Positions 1-9,044 of a stretch of 64,000 nucleotides of DNA are shown here, one piece after another (within the stretch, counting starts at the first letter, position 1; each line of letters opens with the position of its first letter). The DNA lies in contig NZ_JACHJK010000004.1 of NCBI RefSeq assembly GCF_014203595.1, positions 62,001-126,000 of the forward strand, written 5' to 3'. The notes under the pieces are model-generated. The model ran no database searches and was not told where the DNA came from. It was given only the letters and a program-made list of their open reading frames with translations. This DNA comes from Streptomyces echinatus (lineage in GTDB: Bacteria; Actinomycetota; Actinomycetes; Streptomycetales; Streptomycetaceae). Made by a program: the position numbers and the translations under genes.

Positions 1-2
1 GT

Positions 3-707
3 AAACTGCGGCAGTTCGTGCCTGAGCCGCGACGTGTCCCGCGCACGGGCGCACTTCGTGTGACCACGCCGCTCGGCGGTATCGACATGGACGCGCCGGT
101 CGCGGACGGGGAGCAAGGCCAGCTGCGGCACCTGCGTGAGGTGCACAAGCATCTGGAGCTTGTTGCGGATTGGTACACCGAGCCCGACTTGCGTCCCGGC
201 CAGTGGATGCAGTTCGAGGTCTCGCTTCGGTGCGTGACACTCAGCGGTGCCCATCAGGATCTCGTGCTGTTCGTGGACTCGGTGCGTGGAGAAGGCACAG
301 GCGATACAGAAAGAAGCTGCCGTTTGCTGATGCATGGGTCGGTCCGGCATCTGAGAGGCTGGACTCCGGTGTCGGTGGATGGTCCTGTGCTGGAGGTGGT
401 TAACTCCGGGTCCAGTCTGGGGTCCTCTTTCGTCACCCGGGCCGGGCAGGTCGTCGAGGCACTCGCTAGGCACCGCGACCCGCTGCCCGTGGATCAGACT
501 CCAACTCGCACAGCCGTGGACCTGCACGGCCGCGGAGTGCAGGAGCTGTTGCGCGCCCTGGATGGTGAGGACGTCAGCATTGACACGTCCGCGTTGATGA
601 CCGGATACGCGCGTGTAACCGGGCTTCTTCCGAGCACCGGGACTGATTCTCGATGCGTGGTAGCGAGCCCGCTCTTCGTGGAGTACGCGACGGTGCTCTC
701 TGAGTAG
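3..707 (+). CDS. SAVMC3_10250-like hypothetical protein (5' end outside window)
   Basis: The frame is open from the first bases of the window: codons before the GTG at 18 read KLRQFVPEPRR, which continues smoothly into the protein, so the real start lies upstream and the gene is cut by the window edge. About 235 residues are visible. The opening KLRQF..P..R and the following LRVTTPLGGID resemble the actinobacterial family named SAVMC3_10250, which has no known function; this is from memory. No membrane segment or catalytic motif is evident. The gene runs toward the serine hydrolase on the other strand, with only 73 bases between the two stops; a weak 5-bp hairpin (722-736) lies there. Confidence 0.6.
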   Translation, partial: KLRQFVPEPRRVPRTGALRVTTPLGGIDMDAPVADGEQGQLRHLREVHKHLELVADWYTEPDLRPGQWMQFEVSLRCVTLSGAHQDLVLFVDSVRGEGTGDTERSCRLLMHGSVRHLRGWTPVSVDGPVLEVVNSGSSLGSSFVTRAGQVVEALARHRDPLPVDQTPTRTAVDLHGRGVQELLRALDGEDVSIDTSALMTGYARVTGLLPSTGTDSRCVVASPLFVEYATVLSE

Positions 708-780
708 AGTCTTGTGTGACTGAGGCCGTTAGCCTCTGCTGGACGGTGCCCGCTCAGACTGGCGGTCACACCATCCGGTC

Positions 781-1824
781 TTACCTGAAGGCGAGCTCCC
801 GGAAGCCGTTGCGGATGTCGGTCAGCGGTGCGCGGTCGCGGGTGTAGTAAAGCTTGTTGGTAAGGAGCACCGCCCAGCGGTCCTTGGTGGGGGAGATCCA
901 CATGCCCGTGCCGGTGAAGCCGTAGTGGACCCAGACGTCCTCCTCGGTGGTAGTGCCGGGAGAGGGATGCCAGAACAGGCCACGAGTCGGCCGGAGTTCA
1001 CCTGTCTGGATGGTCAGGGAGCGGGTGATCCACTCGCTGCCGAAGCCAGCCCGGCGCTGAGACGTTGCAGGGGCGAGCATGTACCGGAGGAAGGCTGCGA
1101 GGTCGTCGAGGACGGTGAAGGCGCCGGCGATGCCGCAGATGCCGCCCAGGAGGCGGGCTGAGAAGTCGTGGGCGACTCCCTTGAGGTGGGTGTCGGTGTC
1201 CTGGTCGAGTTCGGTCGGGGCGCAGCGGGCGGCGATTTCGGCGGGCAGGGGGCCGAAGAGGGTGTCGGTCATGCCCAGGGGGTGCCAGGTGAGGGCGGTG
1301 GCCAGTTGGTCCAAGGGCTGGCCGGAGAGGTGTTCGGCGAGGTAGCCGAGGATGAGGGCGGCCCGGTCGGTGTACTCGACGGCTTCGCCGGGTGATCGGT
1401 GGAGTGGCTCGTGCAGTACGCCACGGCGGATGTCGTCCGGGTTGGTGCCGTAGAGGTTCTTCAGCTGGGCTCGCAGTGGGACGCCGGCGGTGTGCGTCAG
1501 CAGCTGCCGGGCGGTGACGGATCCGAGTGCGTGTCCGGTGACCTCCTGCCAGAAGCTGCCAAGCGGCTGGTCGAGGTCGAGGGTGCCGTGCTCCCACAAG
1601 GCGCCGATGGAGGACCAGACGGCCAGGATTTTCGTGAGGCTGGCGGCGTCGAAGACGGTGTCGGTGCGCATCGGCACGTCCGGCTCGTCGGGGTCGAGGA
1701 CGCCGGTGGTGCCCTGGGCGAGGGTGCCGGTGGCGTCGCCGAGGGCCCACACGGCGCCCGGGTACACCTTGTCGCGGACTCCTTCGTCGAGCAGGGCTTC
1801 GATGCGGTCGCGGTCGTACGTCAT
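781..1824 (-). CDS. serine hydrolase, class C beta-lactamase / PBP-like
   Basis: A 347-residue protein of the beta-lactamase family (Pfam Beta-lactamase), which acts on peptides or esters through an acyl-serine. The SxxK motif is visible as S62-L-T-K65 in DAASLTK. A YTD near residue 150 (VEYTDRAALILGYLAE) fits the second motif, where YxN is usual. The C-terminal GFTGTGMWISP fits the third region. There is no signal peptide, so it is probably a cytoplasmic esterase-like member and not a cell-wall enzyme. Its ATG start is followed at once by MTYDRDRIEALLDEGV, typical of the family. It is divergent from the regulator/flavoprotein pair across about 260 bases. The physiological substrate cannot be told from the sequence. 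Confidence 0.82.
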   Translation of the reverse strand: MTYDRDRIEALLDEGVRDKVYPGAVWALGDATGTLAQGTTGVLDPDEPDVPMRTDTVFDAASLTKILAVWSSIGALWEHGTLDLDQPLGSFWQEVTGHALGSVTARQLLTHTAGVPLRAQLKNLYGTNPDDIRRGVLHEPLHRSPGEAVEYTDRAALILGYLAEHLSGQPLDQLATALTWHPLGMTDTLFGPLPAEIAARCAPTELDQDTDTHLKGVAHDFSARLLGGICGIAGAFTVLDDLAAFLRYMLAPATSQRRAGFGSEWITRSLTIQTGELRPTRGLFWHPSPGTTTEEDVWVHYGFTGTGMWISPTKDRWAVLLTNKLYYTRDRAPLTDIRNGFRELAFR

Positions 1825-2085
1825 GGTCTCCCTCTTCGCCGGGGTGTCCCGTCGGTCAGCGTAGTGACGTTCGCGGAGCGGTTCGGGTAGTGACGTGTCG
1901 GGTCGTCTGGCGGTCGGTTCACGTGAGCTGTCGGCCGAGGTCGGTCAGGGATCGTGCGGTCGCCGAGAGGGGATGGCGTGCTGCGTTTGCATAGCCGGCC
2001 TGTCGCAGGGCGGTCAGCAGCCCGGGTGTCTTTCTCAGCCGATCGAGGTCCCGCGTGAATGCGGCGGAGTGGGGAAGCTGACGAC

Positions 2086-3099
2086 ATGCACCGCCGCACC
2101 TTCCTCGCCGCGAGCATCGCAGCGCTCGCGGCCCCGGCCGGCTCTTCGGCCTCGCACACCGCCCTCGTCCAGGCCCTCCTGCCCGGTCCCGGCCCTGCGG
2201 GCACCGGTGGCCCCCAGGACACGGCCGTCCTGTATGAACGCGTCGGATCAGCACTCAGGCTTTTCCACACCTGCCACTACACAGAGCTGGAGCGCACCCT
2301 CCCGAGCCTGATCGCCGACCTGCGACTGGCGGCCGGTGATGCGACGGACAGGGACCTCGTCTCCCGGCTCCTGGCCACGGCGTATCAGACGACGACGAGC
2401 CTGTTGCTCAAGCAGCATGACCAGGGCAACGCATGGCTCGCCGTCGGCCGGGCGATGGCCGAGGCCGAACGCTCGGGGGATCCGGTGGTCCTCGCCTCCA
2501 GCGTCCGCGTCCAGGCCCACGTGCTGGTCCGCGAGAAGCACGCCACTGAGGCCGTCACCCTGGTCCGGCACACCGCGGACCAGCTCACCGGCTCCTACGA
2601 CCGGCGCTCTCCGAAGTACCTCGCCGCTGTCGGACTGCTGCTCCTGCGCGGAGTGACTGCGGCCAGCAGCCGCGGTGATCGCGCGGCCACAAAGGAATTC
2701 CTCGCCGAGGCCAAGGAAGTCTCGCGGTATGTCACTCTCGACCGGCCCGACGCCTGGGCCACCTTCAGCCCGACCAATGTCGCCTTGCATGAGCTGAGCG
2801 CTTTGGTGGCCTTTGGCGACGCCGGCCTCGCCCTTCAGGCGGCCCGGCCCCTCATGCGCCGGCACATCCCGGTGCCCGAACGCCGCGCCGCACTGTGGGT
2901 GGAGGCGGCCCGCGCCTATAGCCAGCAGGGCCGCCTGGCCGACGGCTACCAGGCCCTACGTATCGCCGAGACCTGCGCCGCCCAGGACATCCGCCGCCCC
3001 GACGTCCGCAACCTGGTCGCCGACATGGCCGCCCGCGACCGCCGACGTACTCTGCCGGAACTGCACCACTTCAGTCGCCAACTGGGAGTCCCCGCGTGA
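2086..3099 (+). CDS. TPR-like regulator-type protein without a recognisable HTH
   Basis: A 337-residue protein starting MHRRTFLAASIAALAAPAG. The ATG at 2086 is preceded by GGGGAA and is preferred over the in-frame ATG at 2059. The HRRTFL segment and the long alpha-helical remainder look like the C-terminal part of Streptomyces XRE-type regulators, in which an N-terminal HTH is followed by an RR-F motif and tetratricopeptide-like helices. Here no HTH was found upstream in any frame, so this is either a stand-alone sensor-like protein or a natural truncation. The twin-arginine start could be misread as a Tat signal, but no clear signal cleavage follows. It overlaps the flavoprotein gene by GTGA, so the two are probably co-translated. 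Confidence 0.65.
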   Translation: MHRRTFLAASIAALAAPAGSSASHTALVQALLPGPGPAGTGGPQDTAVLYERVGSALRLFHTCHYTELERTLPSLIADLRLAAGDATDRDLVSRLLATAYQTTTSLLLKQHDQGNAWLAVGRAMAEAERSGDPVVLASSVRVQAHVLVREKHATEAVTLVRHTADQLTGSYDRRSPKYLAAVGLLLLRGVTAASSRGDRAATKEFLAEAKEVSRYVTLDRPDAWATFSPTNVALHELSALVAFGDAGLALQAARPLMRRHIPVPERRAALWVEAARAYSQQGRLADGYQALRIAETCAAQDIRRPDVRNLVADMAARDRRRTLPELHHFSRQLGVPA

Positions 3100-3650
3100 C
3101 CGAACCGACCGCCCCGGACAAGAAGCCCTTCCTGTACGTCGTTGTGTGCGCGGCAGGCGTGGCCCGTGACGTCGGCAAGCTGATCACAGCCGCCCAGGAG
3201 GCGAACTGGGATGTCGGCGTCATCGCCACACCGCAGGGATTTGGCTTCATCGACGCCACGGCGATCGAGGCACAGACCGGTTACCCGATCCGCTCCGCCT
3301 GGCGTTCACCGGGAGACCCGCGCCCCCTGCCCCCGGCGGACGCGATCGCCGTGGCTCCCGCCACCTTCAACACGATCAACAAGTGGGCCGCCGGGATCTC
3401 CGACACCCTCGCCTTGGGCATCCTGTGCGAGGCGTACGGCATGGGTATCCCGACCGTGGCACTGCCCTACCTGAACTCCGCCCAGGCCGCCCACCCCGCC
3501 TACCAGCAGAGCCTGGACCGGCTGCGGGCGATGGGTGTCTTGATCGGTTCCTGCGAACCGCACCGGCCGAGGGCCGGCGGCGCGGCGGAGCGCTTCAGCT
3601 GGGAGGAAGCACTGGACTTGCTGGAGCCTCTGGTCAGCACGGCGCGGTGA
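3096..3650 (+). CDS. flavoprotein, HFCD (CoaC/EpiD-like) family
   Basis: A 184-residue protein of the homo-oligomeric flavin-containing Cys-decarboxylase fold (Pfam Flavoprotein). The N-terminal strand LYVVVCAAGVARDVGKLI forms the nucleotide fold. The central VAPATFNTINKWAAGISDTLA matches the conserved APATxNTxxKxAxGxxDxL segment that binds FMN, and PTVALPYLNSA follows. These proteins bind FMN and often decarboxylate cysteine-derived or other substrates; this one is far shorter than CoaBC and lacks the CoaB half, so it is not the housekeeping enzyme. It starts at GTG 3096, overlapping the stop of the regulator-like gene. A strong hairpin follows its stop. Confidence 0.78.
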   Translation: MTEPTAPDKKPFLYVVVCAAGVARDVGKLITAAQEANWDVGVIATPQGFGFIDATAIEAQTGYPIRSAWRSPGDPRPLPPADAIAVAPATFNTINKWAAGISDTLALGILCEAYGMGIPTVALPYLNSAQAAHPAYQQSLDRLRAMGVLIGSCEPHRPRAGGAAERFSWEEALDLLEPLVSTAR

Positions 3651-3688
3651 CTCCGTCCGTCACTTGGCAAGAAGGTGTATCCCGATGG

Positions 3689-3717
3689 CTGACGGCCTCG
3701 AGACGCGAGGCCGTCAG
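3689..3717 (+). terminator. 12-bp perfect hairpin after the flavoprotein gene
   Basis: A perfect inverted repeat: arms at 3689-3700 and 3706-3717 (CTGACGGCCTCG and its complement) with a 5-base loop AGACG. It lies 38 bases past the flavoprotein stop and has no T tract, as is usual for Streptomyces terminators. It also separates the gene from the decayed element remnant on the other strand. Confidence 0.8.
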
Positions 3718-3725
3718 TGCCGGAG

Positions 3726-4374
3726 TTACCGGTGTCGCGTGGGGGCCGCAGGCCCCGGCTGTGACGGGCTCGGCCGCGTCTGGCCGGAGTGTGCCGGTCG
3801 TGGTGTCACCCACGTACGAGCTTGGGCGGCTCGTGCTCGATCGCTGGGGGCCTGCCGGGCAGCGAGGCGTTGGATGCGCCAGGTGAGGGTTCTGACGGTG
3901 GAGCGGGAGTCGTCCAGGGTGCGCTGCCGTGCGGCGTGCTGGAGGAGCTGTTCGGGGTCGTGGCCGGTGGTATCGGCTTCGGAAAGGGCGGCGGCCAGTG
4001 CGGGCCAGGCAGAGTCGTCGAGGACCTGTTGGGCGTGGTCGGGCAGAATCGCGATGATGCGCTGGGCGTGGCGTTCCCTAGTGCGAACGGGTGGCTGGCG
4101 CTGGGCCAGAGCGGCCAGCGGCTCGGCAGCAGCCTGTTGGTAGGCGGCCTGGCACCGCGCCCGATTGGCCGCCTTGGACGATCCTGGTCGGCAGCAGTGG
4201 CTCACGCTCCCGACGCACCTTCCACATGGGCGCCCGACGCTGATCAGCCAGGCGCGGCTCGTTGATCCCTGCCGCTCGCGCCGGACGGTCGAACTGCTCG
4301 TCCGCCAGTATGTACGCCTGTAGCCGAGCACTGGGGTGCCGTGCGTGACGTCTTGGACGCGGCCCTGGACACAC
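3726..4374 (-). pseudogene. decayed remnant of a conjugative-element (relaxase/TraA-like) protein
   Basis: The minus strand reads a convincing protein tail: ERHAQRIIAILPDHA, then SAWPALAAALSEADTTGHDP, then RTLTWRIQRLAARQ, ending near 3726. This DPAWPALAxxLxxAExxGHDP...LxWRIxR pattern is familiar from the C-terminal part of long relaxase or mobilisation proteins of actinobacterial integrative elements (recalled, not searched). Upstream of about 4170 the match moves to another frame (4078-4374), so there is at least one frameshift. No start or catalytic domain remains. It probably marks an element once inserted between the flavoprotein and hemL regions. No integrase, replication gene or attachment site was recognised nearby. 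Confidence 0.5.
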
Positions 4375-4481
4375 TCGACACCTCAGAATGCGTGGCAGGC
4401 GTCGGATCAGTGCCCCAGCGAAACCGATGTGCCCTCAATGTGCCCGGGCCGCCTGACGGCCCCTCCCAGGCACTAGCGAGA

Positions 4482-4501
4482 GCGGGACCCGAAAGTCCCG
4501 C
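4482..4501 (-). terminator. 7-bp hairpin after the conserved hypothetical gene
   Basis: GCGGGAC at 4482-4488 pairs perfectly with GTCCCGC at 4495-4501 around the loop CCGAAA. It lies 22 bases beyond the stop of the minus-strand gene at 4524-4955 and fits an intrinsic terminator without a U tract. Confidence 0.6.
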
Positions 4502-4523
4502 CCAAACCTCGCAGAACCCCAGA

Positions 4524-4955
4524 TCAGGGCCACACCAGGCAATAAGGCTGATGCCCCGCCTCGTGCAGCCGGTGTGAGAAGTCCTGCCACTCGTGCAGCA
4601 GCTGGTACACGTTGAACGCGTCGCGCGGGCCGCCCCGGTCCGGGACCGTCGACCAGATGAAGGCCGCCGCGCCGACCGCCTCCTCGCCGATGCCGCGCAG
4701 GGGGTCGACCACCGTCATGGGGAGCTTGACGACCGCGTAGTCGGGGTGCAGGACGACCAGCTCCAGGGGCGGCACCTTGTGCAGGGGGACGCCCTCGATG
4801 CCGGTCAGCACCATCGCGGCCATCGTCTCCGGCTTGATCTTGGTGAACATGCCGTTCATGCCCAGCTCGTCGCCGCCGAGTTCCTCAGGACGCATCGAGA
4901 TGGGGACACGGGCCGCGGTCGCGCCGTCCGGCGCGCCGAAGTATTTGTACGTCAC
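4524..4955 (-). CDS. conserved hypothetical protein
   Basis: About 143 residues, beginning VTYKYFGAPDGATAARVPIS from the GTG at 4955; an in-frame GTG two codons upstream is an alternative. The open frame extends further upstream to 5153, but that part is Arg/Gly-rich and looks non-coding. The protein is soluble with no signal or membrane segment. A conserved-looking core reads GTFTK-like MNGMFTKIKPETMAAMVLTG, and the end is HEAGHQPYCLVWP. I do not recognise a named family; from memory a similar small protein sits beside hemL in other Streptomyces. Transcription runs away from hemL and ends at a hairpin at 4482-4501. Confidence 0.65.
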   Translation of the reverse strand: MTYKYFGAPDGATAARVPISMRPEELGGDELGMNGMFTKIKPETMAAMVLTGIEGVPLHKVPPLELVVLHPDYAVVKLPMTVVDPLRGIGEEAVGAAAFIWSTVPDRGGPRDAFNVYQLLHEWQDFSHRLHEAGHQPYCLVWP

Positions 4956-5467
4956 CCCCACCCGACCACCATTCCTGCTCCCCGCCCGGAGGCGGTCGGC
5001 GCGTAGCCCCTGTGTCTCACGGGCGTCGGCCTGATGCGTGTCTTTCTGACGTGCTTCGGTCGCTTCCTCCGCTTCGCGCCGGTGCCTTCCCCGCCGGGCA
5101 CGTCGAGGACCCAGGTCATCAGTCCCCTCGCCCAGTCCGCCACCGCGATGCATATCTCCACCCGACTGCTTTTCTAGGACGCGTGGCCCCCGCCGCGCAA
5201 CCCGATCATCGTGTCAGTGACCTCCCCCACGGCCGCCCGCCGAAACGTGCGGTGGAACAACAGTCCACGAGGAACTTCAGGCCCCTGATCATCCGGCTCT
5301 GTTGATTACGTGCGGATGAGCTTTGTGTATCAGGTCTCAGTCTCGCAGATGCCCGCCGCATGGCGGCGCTTTGATCTTGAGGTCGTCCACGGTCCGGCCG
5401 GGGCGCGGCCTACCCTGAGGAGGTCACCCCGCAACCGGAGTCCGAGAAGCCGGAGAAGCCGCACGTC
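4956..5467. other. gene-poor gap before hemL
   Basis: A gap of 512 bases between divergent genes. A minus-strand ORF (4952-5161) has a plausible first 35 residues but Arg-rich remainder and is not called. The hemL side contains a short hairpin (GCCGC-ATG-GCGGC near 5350) and a possible -10 element TACCCT around 5410. No tRNA or repeat was seen. Confidence 0.5.
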
Positions 5468-6796
5468 ATGAGTGCCATGAGCGAAACGCCCTATCCCTAC
5501 GACGCGCCAGCCTCACAGGCGCTCTTCGACCGCGCCTCCGTCGTCACCCCGGGTGGAGTGAACTCCCCGGTGCGCGCCTTCCGCGCCGTCGGCGGTACCC
5601 CCCGCTTCATGGTGTCGGGCCAGGGGCCCTACCTCACCGACGCCGACGGGCGCGAGTACGTCGACCTCGTGTGCTCCTGGGGTCCCATGATCCTCGGGCA
5701 CTCGCACCCCGAGGTCATCGCCGCCGTCCGGGAGGCCGTCGCCCGCGGTACGTCCTTCGGCACGCCCGGCCAGGGCGAGGTGGAGCTGGCCGAGGAGATC
5801 GTCGCCCGCGTCGAGCCCGTGGAGCAGGTGCGGCTCGTCAGCAGCGGCACCGAGGCGACCATGTCCGCCATCCGGCTCGCCCGCGGGTTCACCCGGCGGT
5901 CCAAGGTGATCAAGTTCGCCGGGTGCTACCACGGGCACGTCGACTCGCTGCTCGCCGCGGCCGGGTCCGGCGTCGCCACGTTCGCGCTGCCCGACACCCC
6001 CGGTGTCACCGGTGCCCAGGCGGGCGACACGATCGTGCTGCCGTACAACGACCTGGAGGCCGTCCAGGAGGCCTTCCACCGGCACCCCGGCGAGATCGCC
6101 TGCGTGATCACCGAGGCCTCGCCCGGCAACATGGGCGTCGTGCCGCCGGACCCCGGGTTCAACCAGGGACTGAAGGACGCCTGCGGCAAGAACGGCGCCC
6201 TCTTCATCTCCGACGAGGTCATGACCGGGTTCCGTACCAGCCGGGCCGGCTGGTACGGCGTGGAGGGCGTCAAGCCTGACCTCCTGACCTTCGGCAAGGT
6301 CATGGGCGGCGGCTTCCCCGCCGCGGCCTTCGGCGGCCGCGCCGACGTGATGGCCCACCTCGCGCCCGCCGGGCCCGTGTACCAGGCCGGCACCCTCTCC
6401 GGTAACCCCGTCGCCACCGCCGCCGGTCTCGCCCAGCTGCGCCTGCTCGACGACGCCGCCTACGTCAAGGTCGACGCCGTCTCCGAGCAGATCCGGACGC
6501 TGGTGAGCGAGGCGCTGTCCAAGGAGGGCGTCGCGCACCGGGTGCAGACCGCCTCCAACATGTTCTCCGTGTTCTTCACGGACCGGCAGGTGCGCACCTA
6601 CGAGGACGCCAAGCGCCAGGAGTCGTACCGCTTCACCGCGTTCTTCCACTCGCTGCTGGCGAACGGCGTCTATCTGCCGCCCTCGTCCTTCGAGTCCTGG
6701 TTCGTGTCCACGGCCCACGACGAGCGGGCCATCCAGAAGATCGCCGACGCCCTTCCGGCGGCGGCCCGGGCGGCTGCGGAGGCCACGGCGGAATGA
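5468..6796 (+). CDS. hemL: glutamate-1-semialdehyde 2,1-aminomutase
   Basis: A 442-residue PLP-dependent class III aminotransferase that turns glutamate-1-semialdehyde into 5-aminolevulinate, the last step of the C5 route to haem. The start [23 protein letters not shown] is characteristic of GSA aminomutases. [15 protein letters not shown] binds the cofactor phosphate, [11 protein letters not shown] holds the aspartate that contacts the pyridine nitrogen, and [11 protein letters not shown] carries the Schiff-base lysine (about residue 277). Length is normal. ATG 5468 has GGAG 12 bases upstream; ATG 5477 is an alternative. It overlaps the next gene by ATGA. Haem made from this precursor is needed by the cytochromes matured by the ccs genes 2 kb downstream. 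Confidence 0.96.
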   Translation: MSAMSETPYPYDAPASQALFDRASVVTPGGVNSPVRAFRAVGGTPRFMVSGQGPYLTDADGREYVDLVCSWGPMILGHSHPEVIAAVREAVARGTSFGTPGQGEVELAEEIVARVEPVEQVRLVSSGTEATMSAIRLARGFTRRSKVIKFAGCYHGHVDSLLAAAGSGVATFALPDTPGVTGAQAGDTIVLPYNDLEAVQEAFHRHPGEIACVITEASPGNMGVVPPDPGFNQGLKDACGKNGALFISDEVMTGFRTSRAGWYGVEGVKPDLLTFGKVMGGGFPAAAFGGRADVMAHLAPAGPVYQAGTLSGNPVATAAGLAQLRLLDDAAYVKVDAVSEQIRTLVSEALSKEGVAHRVQTASNMFSVFFTDRQVRTYEDAKRQESYRFTAFFHSLLANGVYLPPSSFESWFVSTAHDERAIQKIADALPAAARAAAEATAE

Positions 6797-7491
6797 GCGA
6801 CAGCAGCAAGGACATCACCGTCGTCCACCTCATGCGGCACGGCGAGGTCGAGAACCCGGACGGGATCCTCTACGGCCGGCTGCCCGGCTACCACCTCTCC
6901 GAGCTGGGCCGGCAGATGGCCGACCGGGTCGCCGAGCACCTCGCCTCCCGGGACGTGACCTATGTCTGTGCCTCCCCGCTGGAGCGGGCGCAGGAGACCG
7001 CCACCCCGATCGCCAAGGCGCAGGGGCTGGACCTCGACACCGACGAGCGGCTGATCGAGGCCGACAACGTCTTCCAGGGCAAGACCTTCGGCGTCGGGGA
7101 CGGCGCGCTGCGCAAGCCGGACAACTGGAAGCACCTCGTCAACCCGTTCCGGCCGTCCTGGGGCGAGCCGTACGTGGACCAGGTCGTGCGGATGACGGGC
7201 GCGCTGAACGCGGCCAGGGACCAGGCGCGCGGGCACGAGGCGGTGCTGGTCAGCCATCAGCTGCCGATCTGGATCGTGCGGTCGTACATCGAGCGGCGCC
7301 GGCTGTGGCACGACCCGCGCAAGCGGCAGTGCACCCTCGCCTCCCTGACGACTTTCACATATCAGGGTGACAAGATCGTGTCGGTGGGCTACAGCGAGCC
7401 CGCCATCGATCTCGTCCCGGTCCACCTGCGCGCCGGCGTCAAGCCCCAGAAGGGCAAGGGCACGGCCCAGGGGAAGGCCTTCGGGGCCTGA
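6793..7491 (+). CDS. histidine phosphatase family protein
   Basis: A 232-residue phosphoglycerate-mutase-like protein. The catalytic RHG lies at residues 15-17 ([15 protein letters not shown]), followed by the [16 protein letters not shown] segment typical of the family. The second half contains [15 protein letters not shown], whose histidine completes the phosphate pocket. Members remove phosphate from small molecules or proteins; the substrate here is unknown. It overlaps hemL by ATGA and so is translationally coupled to it. No signal peptide is present, so it is cytoplasmic. The run of about 25 Lys/Gly/Ala-rich residues at the C-terminus looks like a disordered tail. Confidence 0.88.
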   Translation: MSDSSKDITVVHLMRHGEVENPDGILYGRLPGYHLSELGRQMADRVAEHLASRDVTYVCASPLERAQETATPIAKAQGLDLDTDERLIEADNVFQGKTFGVGDGALRKPDNWKHLVNPFRPSWGEPYVDQVVRMTGALNAARDQARGHEAVLVSHQLPIWIVRSYIERRRLWHDPRKRQCTLASLTTFTYQGDKIVSVGYSEPAIDLVPVHLRAGVKPQKGKGTAQGKAFGA

Positions 7492-7598
7492 CCGGTCGTC
7501 ACCGGCGGCCCTGACCGGCCGTTACGGGCAGTCCGTTTACGGTGGCTTGGCGCGCCTTCGTGGCGTTCATTACGAAAAGCACACAATTTTACGGAACC

Positions 7599-7653
7599 TC
7601 CCCGATCGTCCCGCCCTCTGTCTGGGTGACCAGCAGGCAGCGACGATCGGGGA
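7599..7653 (+). promoter_or_regulatory. 12-bp stem covering the ribosome binding site of the deacetylase lipoprotein gene
   Basis: The segment 7599-7610 (TCCCCGATCGTC) is perfectly complementary to 7642-7653. The right arm contains GGGGA, the Shine-Dalgarno sequence, which ends 5 bases before the ATG at 7659. The 31-base loop holds an inner stem CTGG-GTGA-CCAG with a GNRA-type tetraloop. If transcribed, the fold would hide the ribosome binding site; alternatively it is a DNA operator. An A/T-rich stretch just upstream (7566-7595) may hold the promoter. Confidence 0.55.
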
Positions 7654-7658
7654 TTTCC

Positions 7659-8951
7659 ATGCGCACCTACTCCCGGACCCTCTCCCGGAGGGGAGTACTC
7701 GGCCTCGGCGCGGGCGCGGCCGCCGCCGCGTCGCTCACCGGCTGCGGGAGCCTCACGTCCTCGGACGGCAAGGGGCACGCGAACGGTTCCGGCAAGGACG
7801 GTTCGGGGAAGAAGGACGGGAGCGGCGAGCGCCCGGCGCGGCCCATCGGTGACGGCTCCACCTCCTTCACCGGCAAGCAGCCGCACCAGCCGGCCAGGCC
7901 CGAGCCGCTGGAGCCGGGGCAGACCCCGCCGCAGTTCGTGATCTTCTCCTGGGACGGCGCCGGCGAGGTCGGCAACGGACTCTTCCCGCGCTTCCTGGAC
8001 CTGGCCAAGGAGCACGGCGCGAGCATGACCTTCTTCCTCTCGGGGCTGTATCTGCTGCCCGAGTCGAAGAAGCGGCTGTACGAGCCCCCGAACAACCCGC
8101 GCGGCGCCTCCGACATCGGCTACCTCAGCGACCCGCACATCAAGGCCACGCTGAAGAACGTGCGCCGGGCCTGGCTGGAGGGCCACGAGATCGGCACCCA
8201 CTTCAACGGGCACTTCTGCGCCGGCTCCGGGACGGTCGGCAACTGGACCCCGCAGCAGTGGGACAGCGAGATCCGGCAGGCCAAGGCGTTCGTGAAGGAA
8301 TGGCGCACCAACTCCGGCTGGACCGATCTGCCGTCGCTGCCGTTCGACTACGACAAGGAGCTCGTCGGCGGCCGTACGCCGTGTCTGCTCGGCCAGGACA
8401 GGCTGCTGCCCACCGCCAAGAAGCTGGGCTGGCGCTACGACGCCTCCTCGCCGGGCGGCCGTCAGATCTGGCCGGAGAAGAAGCTGGGGATATGGGACCT
8501 GCCCCTGCAGCAGATACCTTTCCCCGGACGTTCTTTCGAGGTCCTGTCCATGGACTACAACATGCTCGCCAACCAGTCCCTGAACTCGACCAAGGCGCCC
8601 GCCTACAACTACCCGGGCTGGCGCAAGCAGTCCGCGCAGGCGTACATCCAGGGATTCCAGCGGGCATACGAGTCGAACCGGGCACCGTTCTTCGTCGGCA
8701 ACCACTTCGAGCAGTGGAACGGCGGCATCTACATGGACGCCGTCGAGGAGGCCTTCAAGCACATCGCGCGCGAGAAGGAGAAGGGTGCCGACGTGCGGCT
8801 GGTCTCCTTCCGGCAGTTCGTGGACTGGATGGACGTCCAGAAGCCCGAGGTGCTCGCCAAGCTGCGGACACTGCAGGTCGGGCAGCAGCCCACGGGCGGC
8901 TGGAAGGAGTTCCTGCGGGGCACCGGGTCGGCCTCCTCCGACGCCGCCTGA
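7659..8951 (+). CDS. Tat-exported lipoprotein, polysaccharide-deacetylase-like
   Basis: A 430-residue secreted lipoprotein. The ATG at 7659 follows GGGGA and gives MRTYSRTLSRRGVLGLGAG, a twin-arginine signal, then the lipobox SLTGC, so the mature protein would be anchored on the outer face of the membrane. A Ser/Gly/Lys-rich linker follows. The catalytic part resembles carbohydrate esterase family 4 (NodB fold): FSWDGAG offers the catalytic/metal aspartate and HEIGTHFNGH the HxxxH metal pair. Such enzymes deacetylate amino sugars in wall polymers; the rest of the protein is unusually long for CE4, so the substrate is uncertain. It lies just upstream of the cytochrome c maturation operon. Confidence 0.8.
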   Translation: MRTYSRTLSRRGVLGLGAGAAAAASLTGCGSLTSSDGKGHANGSGKDGSGKKDGSGERPARPIGDGSTSFTGKQPHQPARPEPLEPGQTPPQFVIFSWDGAGEVGNGLFPRFLDLAKEHGASMTFFLSGLYLLPESKKRLYEPPNNPRGASDIGYLSDPHIKATLKNVRRAWLEGHEIGTHFNGHFCAGSGTVGNWTPQQWDSEIRQAKAFVKEWRTNSGWTDLPSLPFDYDKELVGGRTPCLLGQDRLLPTAKKLGWRYDASSPGGRQIWPEKKLGIWDLPLQQIPFPGRSFEVLSMDYNMLANQSLNSTKAPAYNYPGWRKQSAQAYIQGFQRAYESNRAPFFVGNHFEQWNGGIYMDAVEEAFKHIAREKEKGADVRLVSFRQFVDWMDVQKPEVLAKLRTLQVGQQPTGGWKEFLRGTGSASSDAA

Positions 8952-9044
8952 GCGGAGCGGATGACCGGAATGTCCCGTGTAAATACGCCCTGAAATGGGG
9001 TTTTCCGCCCGGCAGGGGGGCGCGCGAGATCGCGGACACGGACA

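Noticed and set aside
722..736. Hairpin GAGGC-CGTTA-GCCTC as a terminator between the first two genes
   Set aside because: Only a 5-bp stem; too weak to call with confidence.
1919..2060. Short minus-strand frame reading RLRKTPGLLTALRQAGYANA, between divergent genes
   Set aside because: It has a fair composition but no start site or homologue I can name, and overlaps the promoter space of two divergent genes.
4331..4523. tRNA or attachment-site sequence beside the element remnant
   Set aside because: No cloverleaf or CCA end could be drawn and no direct repeat flanking the remnant was found.
4952..5161. Minus-strand ORF starting MEICIAVADWARGLMTWVLD
   Set aside because: The first 35 residues look plausible, but the remainder is Arg/Thr/Gly-rich with no likeness to a family, and it ends in the next gene's start. 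Not strong enough to call.
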